Position numbers and translations under genes: made by a program. 64,000 nt of DNA from Bog-113 sp965226755. Lineage in GTDB: Bacteria > Acidobacteriota > Terriglobia > Bryobacterales > Bryobacteraceae. The stretch is from the NCBI GenBank assembly GCA_965226755.1, contig CBDDDT010000003.1, positions 248,001 through 312,000 of the forward strand. The letters are read 5' to 3'. This document shows, in pieces, positions 16,546-26,309 of this stretch. A model generated the notes under the pieces. It worked only from the letters and a program-made list of their open reading frames with translations. It searched no databases and was not told where the DNA came from. Position 1 is the first letter of the stretch. Each line of letters begins with the position of its first letter.

Positions 16546-17916
16546 TTGCGACGACCATGGCAACAGATTAGGTGGCAGAAACCTTTGCAAATAGCGGCTC
16601 TCGGCGCTTCTCCCGCGCAGCCGCAGAATTCGCTTCGCGAGGCTGTTCAGACGCTCGGCACTCCGTCAGTTCCGGGGGGGACAGCACTCGAAGAGGCACA
16701 GGTTCTGTTGTCGGCAGCGGCAGAGGTGGAGCATTCCTTGCTGGTGGAGTATCTCTACGCCGCGATGTCGCTTGCGACTAACGCCTCCTCTGCGCGTATC
16801 CGCGGTATCGCCATCCAGGAGATGTGCCACTTTGTCACGGTCCAGAATCTGCTTCTCTTCACCGGCACGAAACCTCTGCTTCAGCGTCAGGACCAGGACC
16901 CGCATCCTCAGACGGACCCTTTCCCGTTTTCCCTGCGCCCACTGACAAAGGAAACGCTTGAGAATTACTTGCTGGCGGAGATGCCGCCAATTCAACAAAT
17001 GAACGATCAGCAGAAGGCGGTGATGGCGCCGATTCAGCAGACGCACGGAAATAAAGTGCATTCGGTTGGACTGCTTTACGCGCAGCTCTACTGGCTGTTC
17101 CAAAAGGATGACCAACCGACAGCGGAATGGCCTGAGGTGGCTCACGCCGGGTTTATTCCCGGCCGGCATATCGACACGCTGCCCACCGACACCGCGTTAA
17201 CGACTTTCCAGGTGGATCCAGTTGCCGAAAAGCAATGGCACGGGTCATTCGATCGCGGCGGCATTTTTCTGACGATTCCGTCGCGAGATGCGGCCCTGTT
17301 GGCGATCGCAGCGATTGCTAAGCAGGGTGAGGGGCTCGGAACCCCTTCGAGCGAGCAGTCGCATTTCGAGATCTTTCTCGACATTTTCAACAACACGGAT
17401 CTGAGCCAGCTTCCGCTCGTTAAGATGCCGACCGATCCGTTTGTTGCGAATGCGCCGGCGGCCGATCCGGCGAAGGAGGCGAATCGCATCACACACCCAT
17501 TGGCGGCGGCGCTCTGCGCGGTGTTCGATACGCGTTACCAGCTTCTGCTGGCAGCGATTCGCGGCGCGCTGTCGCGGGATCGCACGAAGCCGGCGGATGC
17601 CCCGATCCGCGGAAAATATGCGGATTGGGCGATTCAGGAGATGCTCAGCAACGTGAAGAGCCTCTCCCAGGCGATCTTGCGGGTTCCCTGCAAGGATGGA
17701 GGGAGCAATGCGCAATTCGCGGCCGCCCCGACATTCGCTCTCGGCAGTTTTTCGCTTCCGGACGACGCGGCGGAGATCGACCGAGTGATTGAGGATCTGC
17801 ATAGGACAAGCGAGGCGGCCGTCACCGTAGCGCTGGCGGCCAATCCGGATGCTCTTAGTAAGGTTCTGCTACAACGGATTCAACAGATCGACAAGGGCCG
17901 TTTTCCCAATTTATAA
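16546..17916 (+). CDS. Ferritin-like protein of the VioB / iminophenyl-pyruvate dimer synthase type
   Basis: A 456-residue protein whose first half is a ferritin-like four-helix segment: EVEHSLLVEYLYA and IAIQEMCHFVTVQNLL give the Glu/His spacing of a diiron or haem carboxylate site. This is the arrangement of the VioB/RebD N-terminal family domain. Bacteria often place such genes beside LodA-like oxidases, as here (22 bp to the next start). The C-terminal half is helical and unassigned. The longest frame begins with TTG after GAGAGG; the start is not certain. Likely an oxidative enzyme acting on the product or cofactor of its neighbours. Confidence 0.75.
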   Translation: MRRPWQQIRWQKPLQIAALGASPAQPQNSLREAVQTLGTPSVPGGTALEEAQVLLSAAAEVEHSLLVEYLYAAMSLATNASSARIRGIAIQEMCHFVTVQNLLLFTGTKPLLQRQDQDPHPQTDPFPFSLRPLTKETLENYLLAEMPPIQQMNDQQKAVMAPIQQTHGNKVHSVGLLYAQLYWLFQKDDQPTAEWPEVAHAGFIPGRHIDTLPTDTALTTFQVDPVAEKQWHGSFDRGGIFLTIPSRDAALLAIAAIAKQGEGLGTPSSEQSHFEIFLDIFNNTDLSQLPLVKMPTDPFVANAPAADPAKEANRITHPLAAALCAVFDTRYQLLLAAIRGALSRDRTKPADAPIRGKYADWAIQEMLSNVKSLSQAILRVPCKDGGSNAQFAAAPTFALGSFSLPDDAAEIDRVIEDLHRTSEAAVTVALAANPDALSKVLLQRIQQIDKGRFPNL

Positions 17917-17938
17917 GAACAAAGAGGAACGAGAAGGT

Positions 17939-19480
17939 ATGGCAAAACAGTATCGTATCTACCCCGGCATTGGCATTGCGCGCCTCGGCGACAACCCAAA
18001 CAGCTTTTTTCTCTCGCCGGAGATTCCCGGCGTGGGTCCGCTGGAGTTGACAGCGGACGATTCGGTCCAGCCGGTCCGGAACTACAAAGAAAACCATACG
18101 ATCCGTAGGCAGGCGGCGCGCTTCCGGGTCTTTGAGTTCGACACCGATGCGGGAGGCAACACTACGTCGCGCGAGGTCAACCTCTCGACGGGCGCGCGGA
18201 TCGAATGGCGGCTGGAGTTGGCGAACGAGAAGTCCGCAGCGGGCCGTTTTATCGATGAGAATCAGCCGGAGGACGTGGCTTCGCCGCGCAATCCAGGCAT
18301 CCCGCAGGCGGATCTAATTATTATGCCGACATTCCCGGCGATCTCCGGGCCGGACCAGCACGCACCAGCCACCACGGAGGGCATGTATCGCGGGCAGACC
18401 GTGATCCTCGGTGAACTGCGTACCGACAGCCAGGGGCGGCTACTGGTACTCGGGGGACGTGGCAAGTCGGCGAGTGTCCCGCCGGGTCTGCCCCTGGGCG
18501 ACGGCAGTACGCCGGGAAGTCCTGGGCATCCGGCCAATACGTTCGCCAACAACGAGGGCTGGTTTGACGACGTTTCAGATGGTCCGGTTTCGGCGACGGT
18601 GAAGATCCAGGGCCAAGCCGACGTCGTGTTAACGGACGACGCGTGGGTGATCGTTGCGCCGCCGGATTTTTCGCCGTATACGGGCGGAATTACAAACATG
18701 TACGACATCGTGACGCAGGCGACCGGATCGCGGCCCCCGGCAACGCCGAGTTTCCAAAACGATGTTCTGCCGATTCTACAGGCCGCAGCCCGGCTTCGTT
18801 ATGTCTCGAAACTTCCCGTCTGGTCGTCTATTTCAACCGATTACGTCGCTCTGTCTAAGAAGGGCGACGCGGCGGCCGACCAACTCCGGCAGGATACGTT
18901 CGGGGTACTGCTCAGCATCGAAGGCGGTCCGCTGGCGAACTTCACGATGACGGATAACCAGCACGATGTATTGAATAACTGGGCGAACGGGACCTTCATT
19001 GCCGATTTCGATCCGAATCCACCGACGCCGGCGCTCACACCGGATGGATTGGACCGCGCGTCGCTGTCGCAGGCTGTTGGCGGAGGATTCTTCCCGGGAA
19101 TCGAGGCGGGGAGCCGCATGACTGCTCCGAAGATGTACTCGGCGCCCTTTCGCATCACTGCCCAGCCGTTTACGTTTAATGGAGTGCCGCAAACGCCCCA
19201 TGCCGGCTTCATTACGAGGACGATGGCATGTCCCTGGCAATCGGATTTCTTCGAGTGTGCTGAGCAGACCGCGACCTCGGTGTGGTGGCCTGCGCAGCGT
19301 CCGATCGATGTGTTCACCGATGCGCACGCGACTGTTCAGAAGCACTGGATCGATTCGGTGCCAACGCATCAGGCGCTAGTGGATAAGTTCTCGAAGCTGG
19401 GGTTTGTCGAGCCGCTGCCGCAAGGCGGCCCGGAGCCTTTGGTGGAGGCGGAACGTGATGCGAGCGTCCCGCATCACTGA
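17939..19480 (+). CDS. LodA/GoxA-like amino-acid oxidase (CTQ-oxidase family)
   Basis: A 513-residue homologue of L-lysine 6-oxidase/glycine oxidase, enzymes that release H2O2 and use cysteine tryptophylquinone made from their own Cys and Trp. It opens with YRIYPGIGIARLGDNP. The core motifs are GGGFFPGIEAG (about 381-391), ACPWQSDFFEC with candidate quinone Trp433, and WWPAQRP. In the family as I recall it, a Cys lies just before the GG-x-F-x-PGIE motif; here that place is Ala379-Val. The only cysteines nearby are 431 and 441. Either the partner Cys has moved or the quinone is absent. The start at 17939 is set by GAGAAGG. The LodB-type partner overlaps its stop. Confidence 0.85.
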   Translation: MAKQYRIYPGIGIARLGDNPNSFFLSPEIPGVGPLELTADDSVQPVRNYKENHTIRRQAARFRVFEFDTDAGGNTTSREVNLSTGARIEWRLELANEKSAAGRFIDENQPEDVASPRNPGIPQADLIIMPTFPAISGPDQHAPATTEGMYRGQTVILGELRTDSQGRLLVLGGRGKSASVPPGLPLGDGSTPGSPGHPANTFANNEGWFDDVSDGPVSATVKIQGQADVVLTDDAWVIVAPPDFSPYTGGITNMYDIVTQATGSRPPATPSFQNDVLPILQAAARLRYVSKLPVWSSISTDYVALSKKGDAAADQLRQDTFGVLLSIEGGPLANFTMTDNQHDVLNNWANGTFIADFDPNPPTPALTPDGLDRASLSQAVGGGFFPGIEAGSRMTAPKMYSAPFRITAQPFTFNGVPQTPHAGFITRTMACPWQSDFFECAEQTATSVWWPAQRPIDVFTDAHATVQKHWIDSVPTHQALVDKFSKLGFVEPLPQGGPEPLVEAERDASVPHH

Positions 19481-20607
19481 TGAACCCGAATTCTGGGATG
19501 AACCCGCTTGATAGGTACGAAGTCGCAGTAGTGGGTGCGGGTCCGGCCGGGAGCCTGCTGGCTGCACGATTAGCGGGGGCTGGAGTATGTGTGCTGGTGG
19601 TTGAGTCGTCGGATTTCAACGAGCAGCGGCCAGGGGAGTTCCTGACACCGCAGGCGCGGGTCGCGCTGAATGCATCGGGCTCACTGCCTGAGGCATGGGA
19701 GTTGCAGCACCGGATTGTGCATGAGTTCACCGGAACCTGGGGATCGGACTCGGGATTCGCGCGTAACTTCATCTTCGATGCCCACGGGCATGCGCTGATA
19801 CTCGATCGGGCAGCGTTCGATCGCGAGTTGGCGAACATGGCCGTGATGCGAGGCGCTACATTGTTGACTCGGGCACGGGTCTGCGGCGCCGAGAGGACTC
19901 TTGACGGGTGGATCGTCGATGTTCGCCGGGGGAGCGAACGATTTGCTGTTCGCGCGAGCTTTCTGGCGTTGTGCTCTGGGCGGGCGGGTCCGTCGATCAG
20001 GAGCATCCCGGCGCGGCGGCGGCCGCTCGACCGGCTGGTTTGCCTCGGCATGCGCATGCGACGTTGTCCGGAGGCGTATGCACCTTCCATCGAATCGTAT
20101 GCTCGCGGGTGGGTTTACTCCGCCGCCTCCGTCGGTGGTGAACTGGTGGTGAATGTTTGCACGGAGTTGAAGGGAGAGCACCGCCGGCCAGTGCGATCTC
20201 CGGATTTGCTGTTCGAGGAACTGGCGCAGTGTCCGATCGCTTCAGCGCGCGTGCTCGAGTGCGACGCAACGAAAGGAGACGTTTCCTTCTTCGCGGTGGA
20301 TGCGTCGTCCGGCGTGGCGCGGCCAGCTGCAGGACCCGGGTGGTGCCTGGCGGGAGATTGCGCGCAGAGCGTGGACCCTTTGTCTTCAAACGGAATCGCC
20401 CATGCGCTGCGGCACGCCGAACTGATTTTCGAGGCGATTCGCCGGTCGCGGAGTATCGGCGATTGCGACCTGCGCGAATACTGCGTATGGCTGGACCAGA
20501 ATTATCGGGAATATTCAAGGTCTCACCGGTACTACTATGGTCTGGAGACGCGCTGGCAATCGCCGTTCTGGGCGGAACGCCAAAAGACGGGCCTCGAGGA
20601 GAATTGA
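19480..20607 (+). CDS. LodB/GoxB-like FAD-dependent oxidoreductase
   Basis: A 375-residue flavoprotein of the halogenase/geranylgeranyl-reductase-like class. It has the N-terminal dinucleotide fold VVGAGPAGS, the acidic VVES strand end and the C-terminal FAD contact GWCLAGDCAQSVDPLSSNG. In LodA/LodB pairs the flavoprotein is needed to build the CTQ cofactor, and this gene's ATGA overlap with the LodA-like gene fits that partnership. It is 4-codon coupled and has no signal peptide. Alternative: a tailoring monooxygenase. Confidence 0.84.
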   Translation: MNPNSGMNPLDRYEVAVVGAGPAGSLLAARLAGAGVCVLVVESSDFNEQRPGEFLTPQARVALNASGSLPEAWELQHRIVHEFTGTWGSDSGFARNFIFDAHGHALILDRAAFDRELANMAVMRGATLLTRARVCGAERTLDGWIVDVRRGSERFAVRASFLALCSGRAGPSIRSIPARRRPLDRLVCLGMRMRRCPEAYAPSIESYARGWVYSAASVGGELVVNVCTELKGEHRRPVRSPDLLFEELAQCPIASARVLECDATKGDVSFFAVDASSGVARPAAGPGWCLAGDCAQSVDPLSSNGIAHALRHAELIFEAIRRSRSIGDCDLREYCVWLDQNYREYSRSHRYYYGLETRWQSPFWAERQKTGLEEN

Positions 20608-21974
20608 TGCCGAATCCACAGGGCGCAGGTCCCTATGAAAGTCTTCCGTTGGTCGGGGGCGGCGCGGTTTCTCTCTATCTGATCCGTTTTGATAAGAACG
20701 GTGTTTTAGAGAGCCCGGAGGCCGTGGCGAGCGTTCTTTCCGAAGTCGCGCGGGGCGATTACACCGACGTTCACTTGTTCTCGCACGGCTGGAATAATGT
20801 TTTCGCCGACGCACTGACGCTATACCGATCCTTCTTCGCGAAGTACTTCAAGTTGCGCGAGGGACGCGGGATAAGCGATCCCGCGCGTTACCGGCCAGTG
20901 CTTATCGGCGTCATCTGGCCGAGCACGTTGCTTGTGGCGCCTTGGGAGAGGGGGCCGCGTATCGCGGCTGTCGCGGCGGATCCGGAAATTGCCGCAGCAG
21001 ATGAGGATGCCCTTCGAGAAGTTTCCGCAGCGCTGCCACAGGCGAGCGTGGCGCGCTTGAGCGAGTTCGCGCACCGGGCAGCCACATTGAGCCCTGAAGA
21101 GGCCACTGAGCTGGCGGAATTACTGCTGCCGGTCTATCGCAATGTTTCGGCGGACGAGGGACTCGGCGAAACGGCATCGGAGATCGAACCCGGGGATCTC
21201 GTCCGGCTCTGGTCGAAGATATTTGCTCCCGTGGGGGGCGTAACGCTCCGACCCGGATTTGCGCCGGAAGGCGGAGCTTCGTCCGCCCAACCCGTTGCCG
21301 CGGGGCTGCCAGTGAGCTGGTTGGATCCTCGCAATCCTGTTCGCGTTGCGAGCGTACTTTTGATGAAGGATCGGGCAGGAACCGTCGGCGCCCACGGCGT
21401 CGGGCCCGCTCTGCTCGATCCGATATTGGCCTCGGGCAAGGCGCGGGTTCACCTCATCGGTCACTCCTATGGCTCCAAGGTCGTGCTGTCGGCCTTGTGC
21501 TTTCAGCCGAAACCGCGGCCAGTCGACACGTTGCTGTTGCTCGAACCGGCGGTCTCATATCTCTGTTTCGCGGATAGGGTCGGCCAGGATGCCAGGCGCG
21601 GCGGTTATCGTGACGCGCTGGACAGGGTTTCACAACCGGTCCTGTCCACCTTCAGCCGGGCGGACGCACCGTTGACAAAATTCTTCCATCTGGCCGTGAT
21701 TCGGGGGTCCGATTGGGGTGAACAGAAGATCGCGGGTGTCCCTCCCAATCGTTTCGCGGCGCTGGGTGGTTTCGGGCCGGGAGGACTGCGCGCTGGCGAA
21801 AGCACCACCATCGACATGCCGGGTCCAGGCCAGTGGTATCCGCGCGCCCAAGCCGGGATTCGCATTTATGGGGTCGATGGGTCAAGCGGCCAAATCAAGG
21901 GTCATGGGGATGTGGCGACCGATTACACGGCATGGGCGCATCTTAATCTTGTGTCGGGAGGTGAATTGAAATGA
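20607..21974 (+). CDS. Alpha/beta-hydrolase (esterase/lipase-like)
   Basis: A 455-residue protein with an alpha/beta-hydrolase core. LFSHGWNN gives the oxyanion strand, VHLIGHSYGSKV holds the nucleophile Ser287, and WAHLNLVS near the end supplies a candidate catalytic His. A long helical insertion (about residues 110-230) separates the first strand from the nucleophile elbow. The frame is open far upstream inside the LodB-like gene, but the ATG at 20607, preceded by GAGGAG and overlapping the LodB stop, is the natural start. Next gene starts inside its stop codon. Confidence 0.78.
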   Translation: MPNPQGAGPYESLPLVGGGAVSLYLIRFDKNGVLESPEAVASVLSEVARGDYTDVHLFSHGWNNVFADALTLYRSFFAKYFKLREGRGISDPARYRPVLIGVIWPSTLLVAPWERGPRIAAVAADPEIAAADEDALREVSAALPQASVARLSEFAHRAATLSPEEATELAELLLPVYRNVSADEGLGETASEIEPGDLVRLWSKIFAPVGGVTLRPGFAPEGGASSAQPVAAGLPVSWLDPRNPVRVASVLLMKDRAGTVGAHGVGPALLDPILASGKARVHLIGHSYGSKVVLSALCFQPKPRPVDTLLLLEPAVSYLCFADRVGQDARRGGYRDALDRVSQPVLSTFSRADAPLTKFFHLAVIRGSDWGEQKIAGVPPNRFAALGGFGPGGLRAGESTTIDMPGPGQWYPRAQAGIRIYGVDGSSGQIKGHGDVATDYTAWAHLNLVSGGELK

Positions 21975-23371
21975 CGTCACTTGAGTCGGTGTCGAGAAAA
22001 GACCGCAAGGTGATCGAGATCCGGCTGGCGCTGCCATCCGGTGCGGCCGGGTTGACGAATCCGCGGCAGACCACCCTCGTGTTTACGGTCTATGTGGGAG
22101 GCGAGCAGGTAGCATTGCTGCAGGCGTCGCCGTCCGAGATCGGTCTGCCGATGACGCTGGCTGCGGCCCGATCCAAGCAAGCGTCAGATGACGACTATCG
22201 ATTGCCCGATTACCTCTTGGCTGGGCTCACCAGCGTACTACCGACCGACGATGAGCCGGTGTGTCTCTCGATCCAGCAGCCCGCCGGGTATGTGCCGGTC
22301 GTGCCATGGGAGCGGCTTCTCAAGACACGTATCGCAGCACCGATCGTGCGGCTGCCCTACACCCTGGTCCAACCGAAAGCTGCAACAAAGTCGTTGGAAG
22401 CGGTTCTTTGTTTCACGTTTCCAGTCGCGAAGCAGGAAACAGATCCAGGGTATGTAGTAACGACCTTTTTATCCATGCTGCCACCGAACCTCGGCGACTT
22501 TTCGACGCTCCATCTCTTCGGCGATTGGCAGGTCCAAGCACAGCTGCACCAGTTCAGCGCCACACATCAGGCCGCCTATCAGATTATTGTCTATGATCCG
22601 GTCAAAGCGAGCCGCTATGATGTTCCGGAACCCGACACCGACCAGACCCAGACCGGAGATCGCCTCGAGAGTCCATGGCTGCTCTGGATCCGCGATGAGC
22701 TCGGTGCCCGCAGCGTCGATATCGTTCATTTTGTTTGTCATGGCTTTCTGGGGCGCGAAGACGGGCTCCTCGCCGTTTCACAGTCGCCTGTGCTCAATGA
22801 CGATCAGGACATCGCCCGATTCATAGGAGTCCGGCAGCTTAGCAGCTTTCTCGACCAGGTCGGCGCTTGGTCGGTAGGTTTCACATCGCAGCCGCACAAT
22901 TATTCCGTAGCCGGATTACGGATGTTGCAGGATCAGATCGCGAGACTTAGGCCGGGGCCCACCCTATTTCACGACATGACACGGGACTCGGGTGGACAGG
23001 GGCTGGTGGGCGCATACGCCTGTCTGCAAACCACCGAGCCGCCTTCGACAGACGCGGTAACTTTGTACTGCAATCCCGATCTGTTCAAAAAGCGGACGGC
23101 GAGCGACGAGCAGGTGCAGCACATTTTAAACGAGCTCACGCTGTCAGGCCGGATGGCCGATGTTTTCGAAAGCCCAGAAAACACGCCCAGCTGGTTGGCG
23201 TCGGGTCAACGCGGCTTGGAGCGTTCAGTCGCGGATCTGCTGTCTTCCGCTCCTGAAACGGTGGACACGCTACTGCACTCGGGGGCTGCGGACGCGTTGC
23301 GTTTCACCTCGGAGGTGCTGCAGCGTCATGCGGTACTTTTACGCGCATCCGGCATCAAGGGGGTGAAGTAG
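21971..23371 (+). CDS. CHAT (caspase-like) domain protein, catalytic Cys apparently lost
   Basis: A 466-residue protein with the CHAT signatures VVPWERLL and DIVHFVCHGFLG (His252/His257, the second in the catalytic-His position). The position where active relatives have Asn-x-Cys reads SVGFTSQPHNYSVAG, with no Cys. It may be a non-proteolytic paralogue acting as a scaffold or sensor for the two intact caspase-like proteins downstream. Overlaps the hydrolase stop by 4 nt and is followed 1 nt later by the second CHAT gene. Confidence 0.68.
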   Translation: MTSLESVSRKDRKVIEIRLALPSGAAGLTNPRQTTLVFTVYVGGEQVALLQASPSEIGLPMTLAAARSKQASDDDYRLPDYLLAGLTSVLPTDDEPVCLSIQQPAGYVPVVPWERLLKTRIAAPIVRLPYTLVQPKAATKSLEAVLCFTFPVAKQETDPGYVVTTFLSMLPPNLGDFSTLHLFGDWQVQAQLHQFSATHQAAYQIIVYDPVKASRYDVPEPDTDQTQTGDRLESPWLLWIRDELGARSVDIVHFVCHGFLGREDGLLAVSQSPVLNDDQDIARFIGVRQLSSFLDQVGAWSVGFTSQPHNYSVAGLRMLQDQIARLRPGPTLFHDMTRDSGGQGLVGAYACLQTTEPPSTDAVTLYCNPDLFKKRTASDEQVQHILNELTLSGRMADVFESPENTPSWLASGQRGLERSVADLLSSAPETVDTLLHSGAADALRFTSEVLQRHAVLLRASGIKGVK

Positions 23372-23372
23372 A

Positions 23373-24755
23373 ATGCCACGAACGATTGTGCGTGTTCAGG
23401 AAGGTCTGAAAGGAGAGACATCGATCTGGCTCGAGTCCCCGCGGAATGTTCCCTTGGCGGGACGGCCGGTGAGTCTCGATCTCGCGGCGGATGCAACGCC
23501 ATTCAAAGAAATGCGTGATGAAACACCGCTCAACCAGGTCGTGGCTGCGGCGGGAGATCAGCTCTTTAAGAAAATCGCAGTGCATCCGGCAATAATGCAT
23601 GCATTTCAGACAGCCTTGCAGTCGCTGAATGGAAATTGCAGCCCCATCTGTTTCCGGTTGGATGACACGGTCGCGGCCGAGAACCTGCCATGGGAGGCAT
23701 TGCGGGACCCGGGAGCGGACTTTCTGGCCCTGGACCGGCGCTGGCCGGTCGTACGCGTCCGCGATGTCACAGAGTCGGAACCGGTGCTCGAGTACTCGCT
23801 TCAGCCCCCTCTCAGACTGCTGGGAGTTCTATCGGCGGCTGGAGGCAGCGCGTTGACTCGCGCCTCCGCCCAACCTGAGTTACAGAAGGTGCTGGATACA
23901 TTCCAACAGTATCTGGCGAAACCCAATGCGCTTCCGGTTCGAGTGTATCTTCTGTTGGGCGAAGAGAGCGTCAGGGATGCGGCGCGGGCAATGAATCTAC
24001 CTTGGCTCACGGCGGATCTGATCGCTGACAAGGTCGATCTGCTGAACAAGATCAGGGTGTTCGCACCGCACCTGTTGCATTTCTTCTGTCATGGAACCAC
24101 CGAAGAGATTCCGCACTTGCAAATCGGAAGTCGTATGGATTGGGAGTTGGATCAGGACGGGTCGATTGCCGTGACCGCGAAGGAACTCAGCCAGCAGGCC
24201 GATCCCGACCAGGGAGTGTGGCTGGTAACTTTGAACTGTTGCGAGAGCGCGGCGCGAACGCGCGACGCGCGGAGCCTCGCGAGCAGCCTTGTGGCGTCTG
24301 GTTTTCCGACGGCGATCGGAATGCGCGAAGCAGTAAACGTGCAGCTTGCCCATCTGTTATGCGGCCAGTTGTACCCGGCCATTCTGAACATGCTCTCCGC
24401 TGTTCCGGAGAATGGGCCGGTCGTAGAAGTCGAGTGGGCGTGCGTGCTGTACGATGCGCGGGCCGCCCTCGTGAACCAATGTACCGCCGCTGTGCCAGTG
24501 TTTGCGGCCCGCGAATGCAAGTACTGGACGATTCCAGTGCTGTACACGCGTCGTGAACCCTTCCGGTTGAAGCGGTTGCCGGTCTCGGTAATCTCGCCCG
24601 AAAAGCTGAGACTGGCGCAGAAGCTCCAGGTCCTGCAACAACAGCGGACGAAAATTGCCCAGGATTTTAAGGATCTTCCACCAGCAGCGCTTCAGGGGAT
24701 TCTGGCGGATTTGGACGCCGAAATCGTCGCCACGGTTGCGCAGTTGTCGGCTTGA
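23373..24755 (+). CDS. CHAT domain (caspase-like) protease
   Basis: A 460-residue protein. The N-terminal 110 residues form a beta-rich region. The CHAT fold begins at ENLPWEALR. The catalytic dyad is His240 in LLHFFCHGTT and Cys289 or Cys290 in LVTLNCCESA, followed by VASGFPTAIGM, the usual CHAT strand. The last 60 residues are a helical, coiled-coil-like tail. CHAT proteases typically act when a partner senses a signal; the adjacent paralogue and caspase-like gene are candidate partners. Confidence 0.82.
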   Translation: MPRTIVRVQEGLKGETSIWLESPRNVPLAGRPVSLDLAADATPFKEMRDETPLNQVVAAAGDQLFKKIAVHPAIMHAFQTALQSLNGNCSPICFRLDDTVAAENLPWEALRDPGADFLALDRRWPVVRVRDVTESEPVLEYSLQPPLRLLGVLSAAGGSALTRASAQPELQKVLDTFQQYLAKPNALPVRVYLLLGEESVRDAARAMNLPWLTADLIADKVDLLNKIRVFAPHLLHFFCHGTTEEIPHLQIGSRMDWELDQDGSIAVTAKELSQQADPDQGVWLVTLNCCESAARTRDARSLASSLVASGFPTAIGMREAVNVQLAHLLCGQLYPAILNMLSAVPENGPVVEVEWACVLYDARAALVNQCTAAVPVFAARECKYWTIPVLYTRREPFRLKRLPVSVISPEKLRLAQKLQVLQQQRTKIAQDFKDLPPAALQGILADLDAEIVATVAQLSA

Positions 24756-24771
24756 TCAGACGGGGTCATTG

Positions 24772-26160
24772 ATGAGTTGGCCGTCGGAAGTTCGAATCAA
24801 TGCATACATCGGAGACGGAAAGCGGGCTGCCTCAGGCTTGCTGACCGACGAGACAAAGAAATGGCCGCTGCGGAATGCTCCCGCAAAACTCCGCGCATTC
24901 CTGAAACCGCCGGCACCCGTTGACCGGCGCAAGTGGCAGGATCCGTCCGTCGGGTGGGGCATCGTGGCGGCGGAAAAACCGGGGCTCACGAAAGAGCAAC
25001 TGGCCAGCGGCACCGACCTTCCCGAGCCGATTCAGCAGTTGCGCAAGGATCGCGGGAATGCTCCGGTTTTTCGCTACCGTCCCGGGTGTGACCAGCGGTT
25101 TCGCTTGTTGCGTAATTACGCGTCGTCCATTGATGTGGCGATGGCGCAATCGCCACAGGGTATCGGGCCGGAGTCGATACCGACCTATCTTTTGATCTAT
25201 GGAGGTCCCGATGAGGTGCCGTGGGAGCTTCAGTATATTCTGTCCATGCGTTTTTGCGTCGGTCGAGTGCACTTAGGCGGCACCGCCCTGGAAAACTATG
25301 TTGCAGCCTTGCGGTCGGGCTGGGCCGGTGCCGCGAGCGATCCGAGGCAGCCGGTCGTGTGGGCTGTCAGCCACGGTGGGGACGACATCACCACGCTCAT
25401 GCGGGACGTTCTCGCGGCACCTGTTTACGACAAGCTGAGTCACGATACAGACATCGCCGCGAATGCGTCTTTCCTCGACGGCACAGGTACTGCGACCTGC
25501 ACCAAACTGACGGCAACGTTGGCGGCGAGAAAACCCGGCCTAGTCGTGACCACGAGCCATGGTCAGACCTATCCGCTAGACAACATCACCACGTTGAGTG
25601 AGCGATTGGGCTTGCCCGTCGATCAAGATTACATCTCGCTTCTGCCCGAAGGACTCTTAGCAGCCTGGCAGCCCGATGGCGTCGTCTGGTACGCACACGC
25701 CTGCTGCTCGGCGGGAAGCAGCGCACAGACGATCTTTTCCGGCTTTACTGCTGCTGGCTCTGAGATCGATCGGATACTGCTAGGTGTGGCGGCTCTCGGG
25801 AACCGCGTCGCGCCGCTTCCTACTGCTTTGCTTGGCGCAAAGAAACCAGCGCGAGCCTTCATCGGTCACATAGAGCCGACGTTCGACTGGACGCTCCGGA
25901 ATCCCGACACCAACCAAACCTTCGGCACCGCGTTCCAGAGCGCGCTTTATAGCGAGCTCTATCAGCCCTCGCCAATCGGCTATGCGATTCGTTCGTGCTA
26001 TGAAGCAGTTGCGCTGCTATATAACTCTTACGATTTGTCGGAGCAGGCCTTCCGGCGCGGAGAAAATACTCGCGAGGCGATGCTCAAGGATCTCCTGGCC
26101 GCTCGAGATTTGCAGTCTCTAGTAATTCTTGGGGATCCCGTTGCGACTTTTGTGAAATAG
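24772..26160 (+). CDS. Caspase-like (peptidase clan CD) protein
   Basis: A 462-residue protein. Central strand VVTTSHGQTYP ends in the likely catalytic His263, and VVWYAHACCSAGS presents Cys311/Cys312 at the matching position after the next strand, the clan CD order. The N-terminal 150 residues are unassigned but include PTYLLIYGGPDEVPWELQY, resembling the pre-catalytic strand of CHAT proteins. The start at ATG 24772 avoids overlapping the preceding CHAT gene. Last large gene of the operon. Substrates unknown; the 122-residue protein after it is one possibility. Confidence 0.72.
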   Translation: MSWPSEVRINAYIGDGKRAASGLLTDETKKWPLRNAPAKLRAFLKPPAPVDRRKWQDPSVGWGIVAAEKPGLTKEQLASGTDLPEPIQQLRKDRGNAPVFRYRPGCDQRFRLLRNYASSIDVAMAQSPQGIGPESIPTYLLIYGGPDEVPWELQYILSMRFCVGRVHLGGTALENYVAALRSGWAGAASDPRQPVVWAVSHGGDDITTLMRDVLAAPVYDKLSHDTDIAANASFLDGTGTATCTKLTATLAARKPGLVVTTSHGQTYPLDNITTLSERLGLPVDQDYISLLPEGLLAAWQPDGVVWYAHACCSAGSSAQTIFSGFTAAGSEIDRILLGVAALGNRVAPLPTALLGAKKPARAFIGHIEPTFDWTLRNPDTNQTFGTAFQSALYSELYQPSPIGYAIRSCYEAVALLYNSYDLSEQAFRRGENTREAMLKDLLAARDLQSLVILGDPVATFVK

Positions 26161-26309
26161 ACCAAGAGAGCTCTCGGGTTTTGCGCTCGTGGCGGAATTG
26201 TTAGAGGTGCGCTCAATCTGCTGTACAATTGACTGTAAATACTTATTCACACGAGTTCGCCCAAGGTTGATCAATCAGCTTTTGCGGGCTCTTAACGGAG
26301 GTTTGCATC

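Noticed and set aside
20157..20606. Long N-terminal extension of the hydrolase inside the LodB-like gene
   Set aside because: Low-complexity Arg-rich translation overlapping a real flavoprotein gene; the ATG at 20607 has a good ribosome site.
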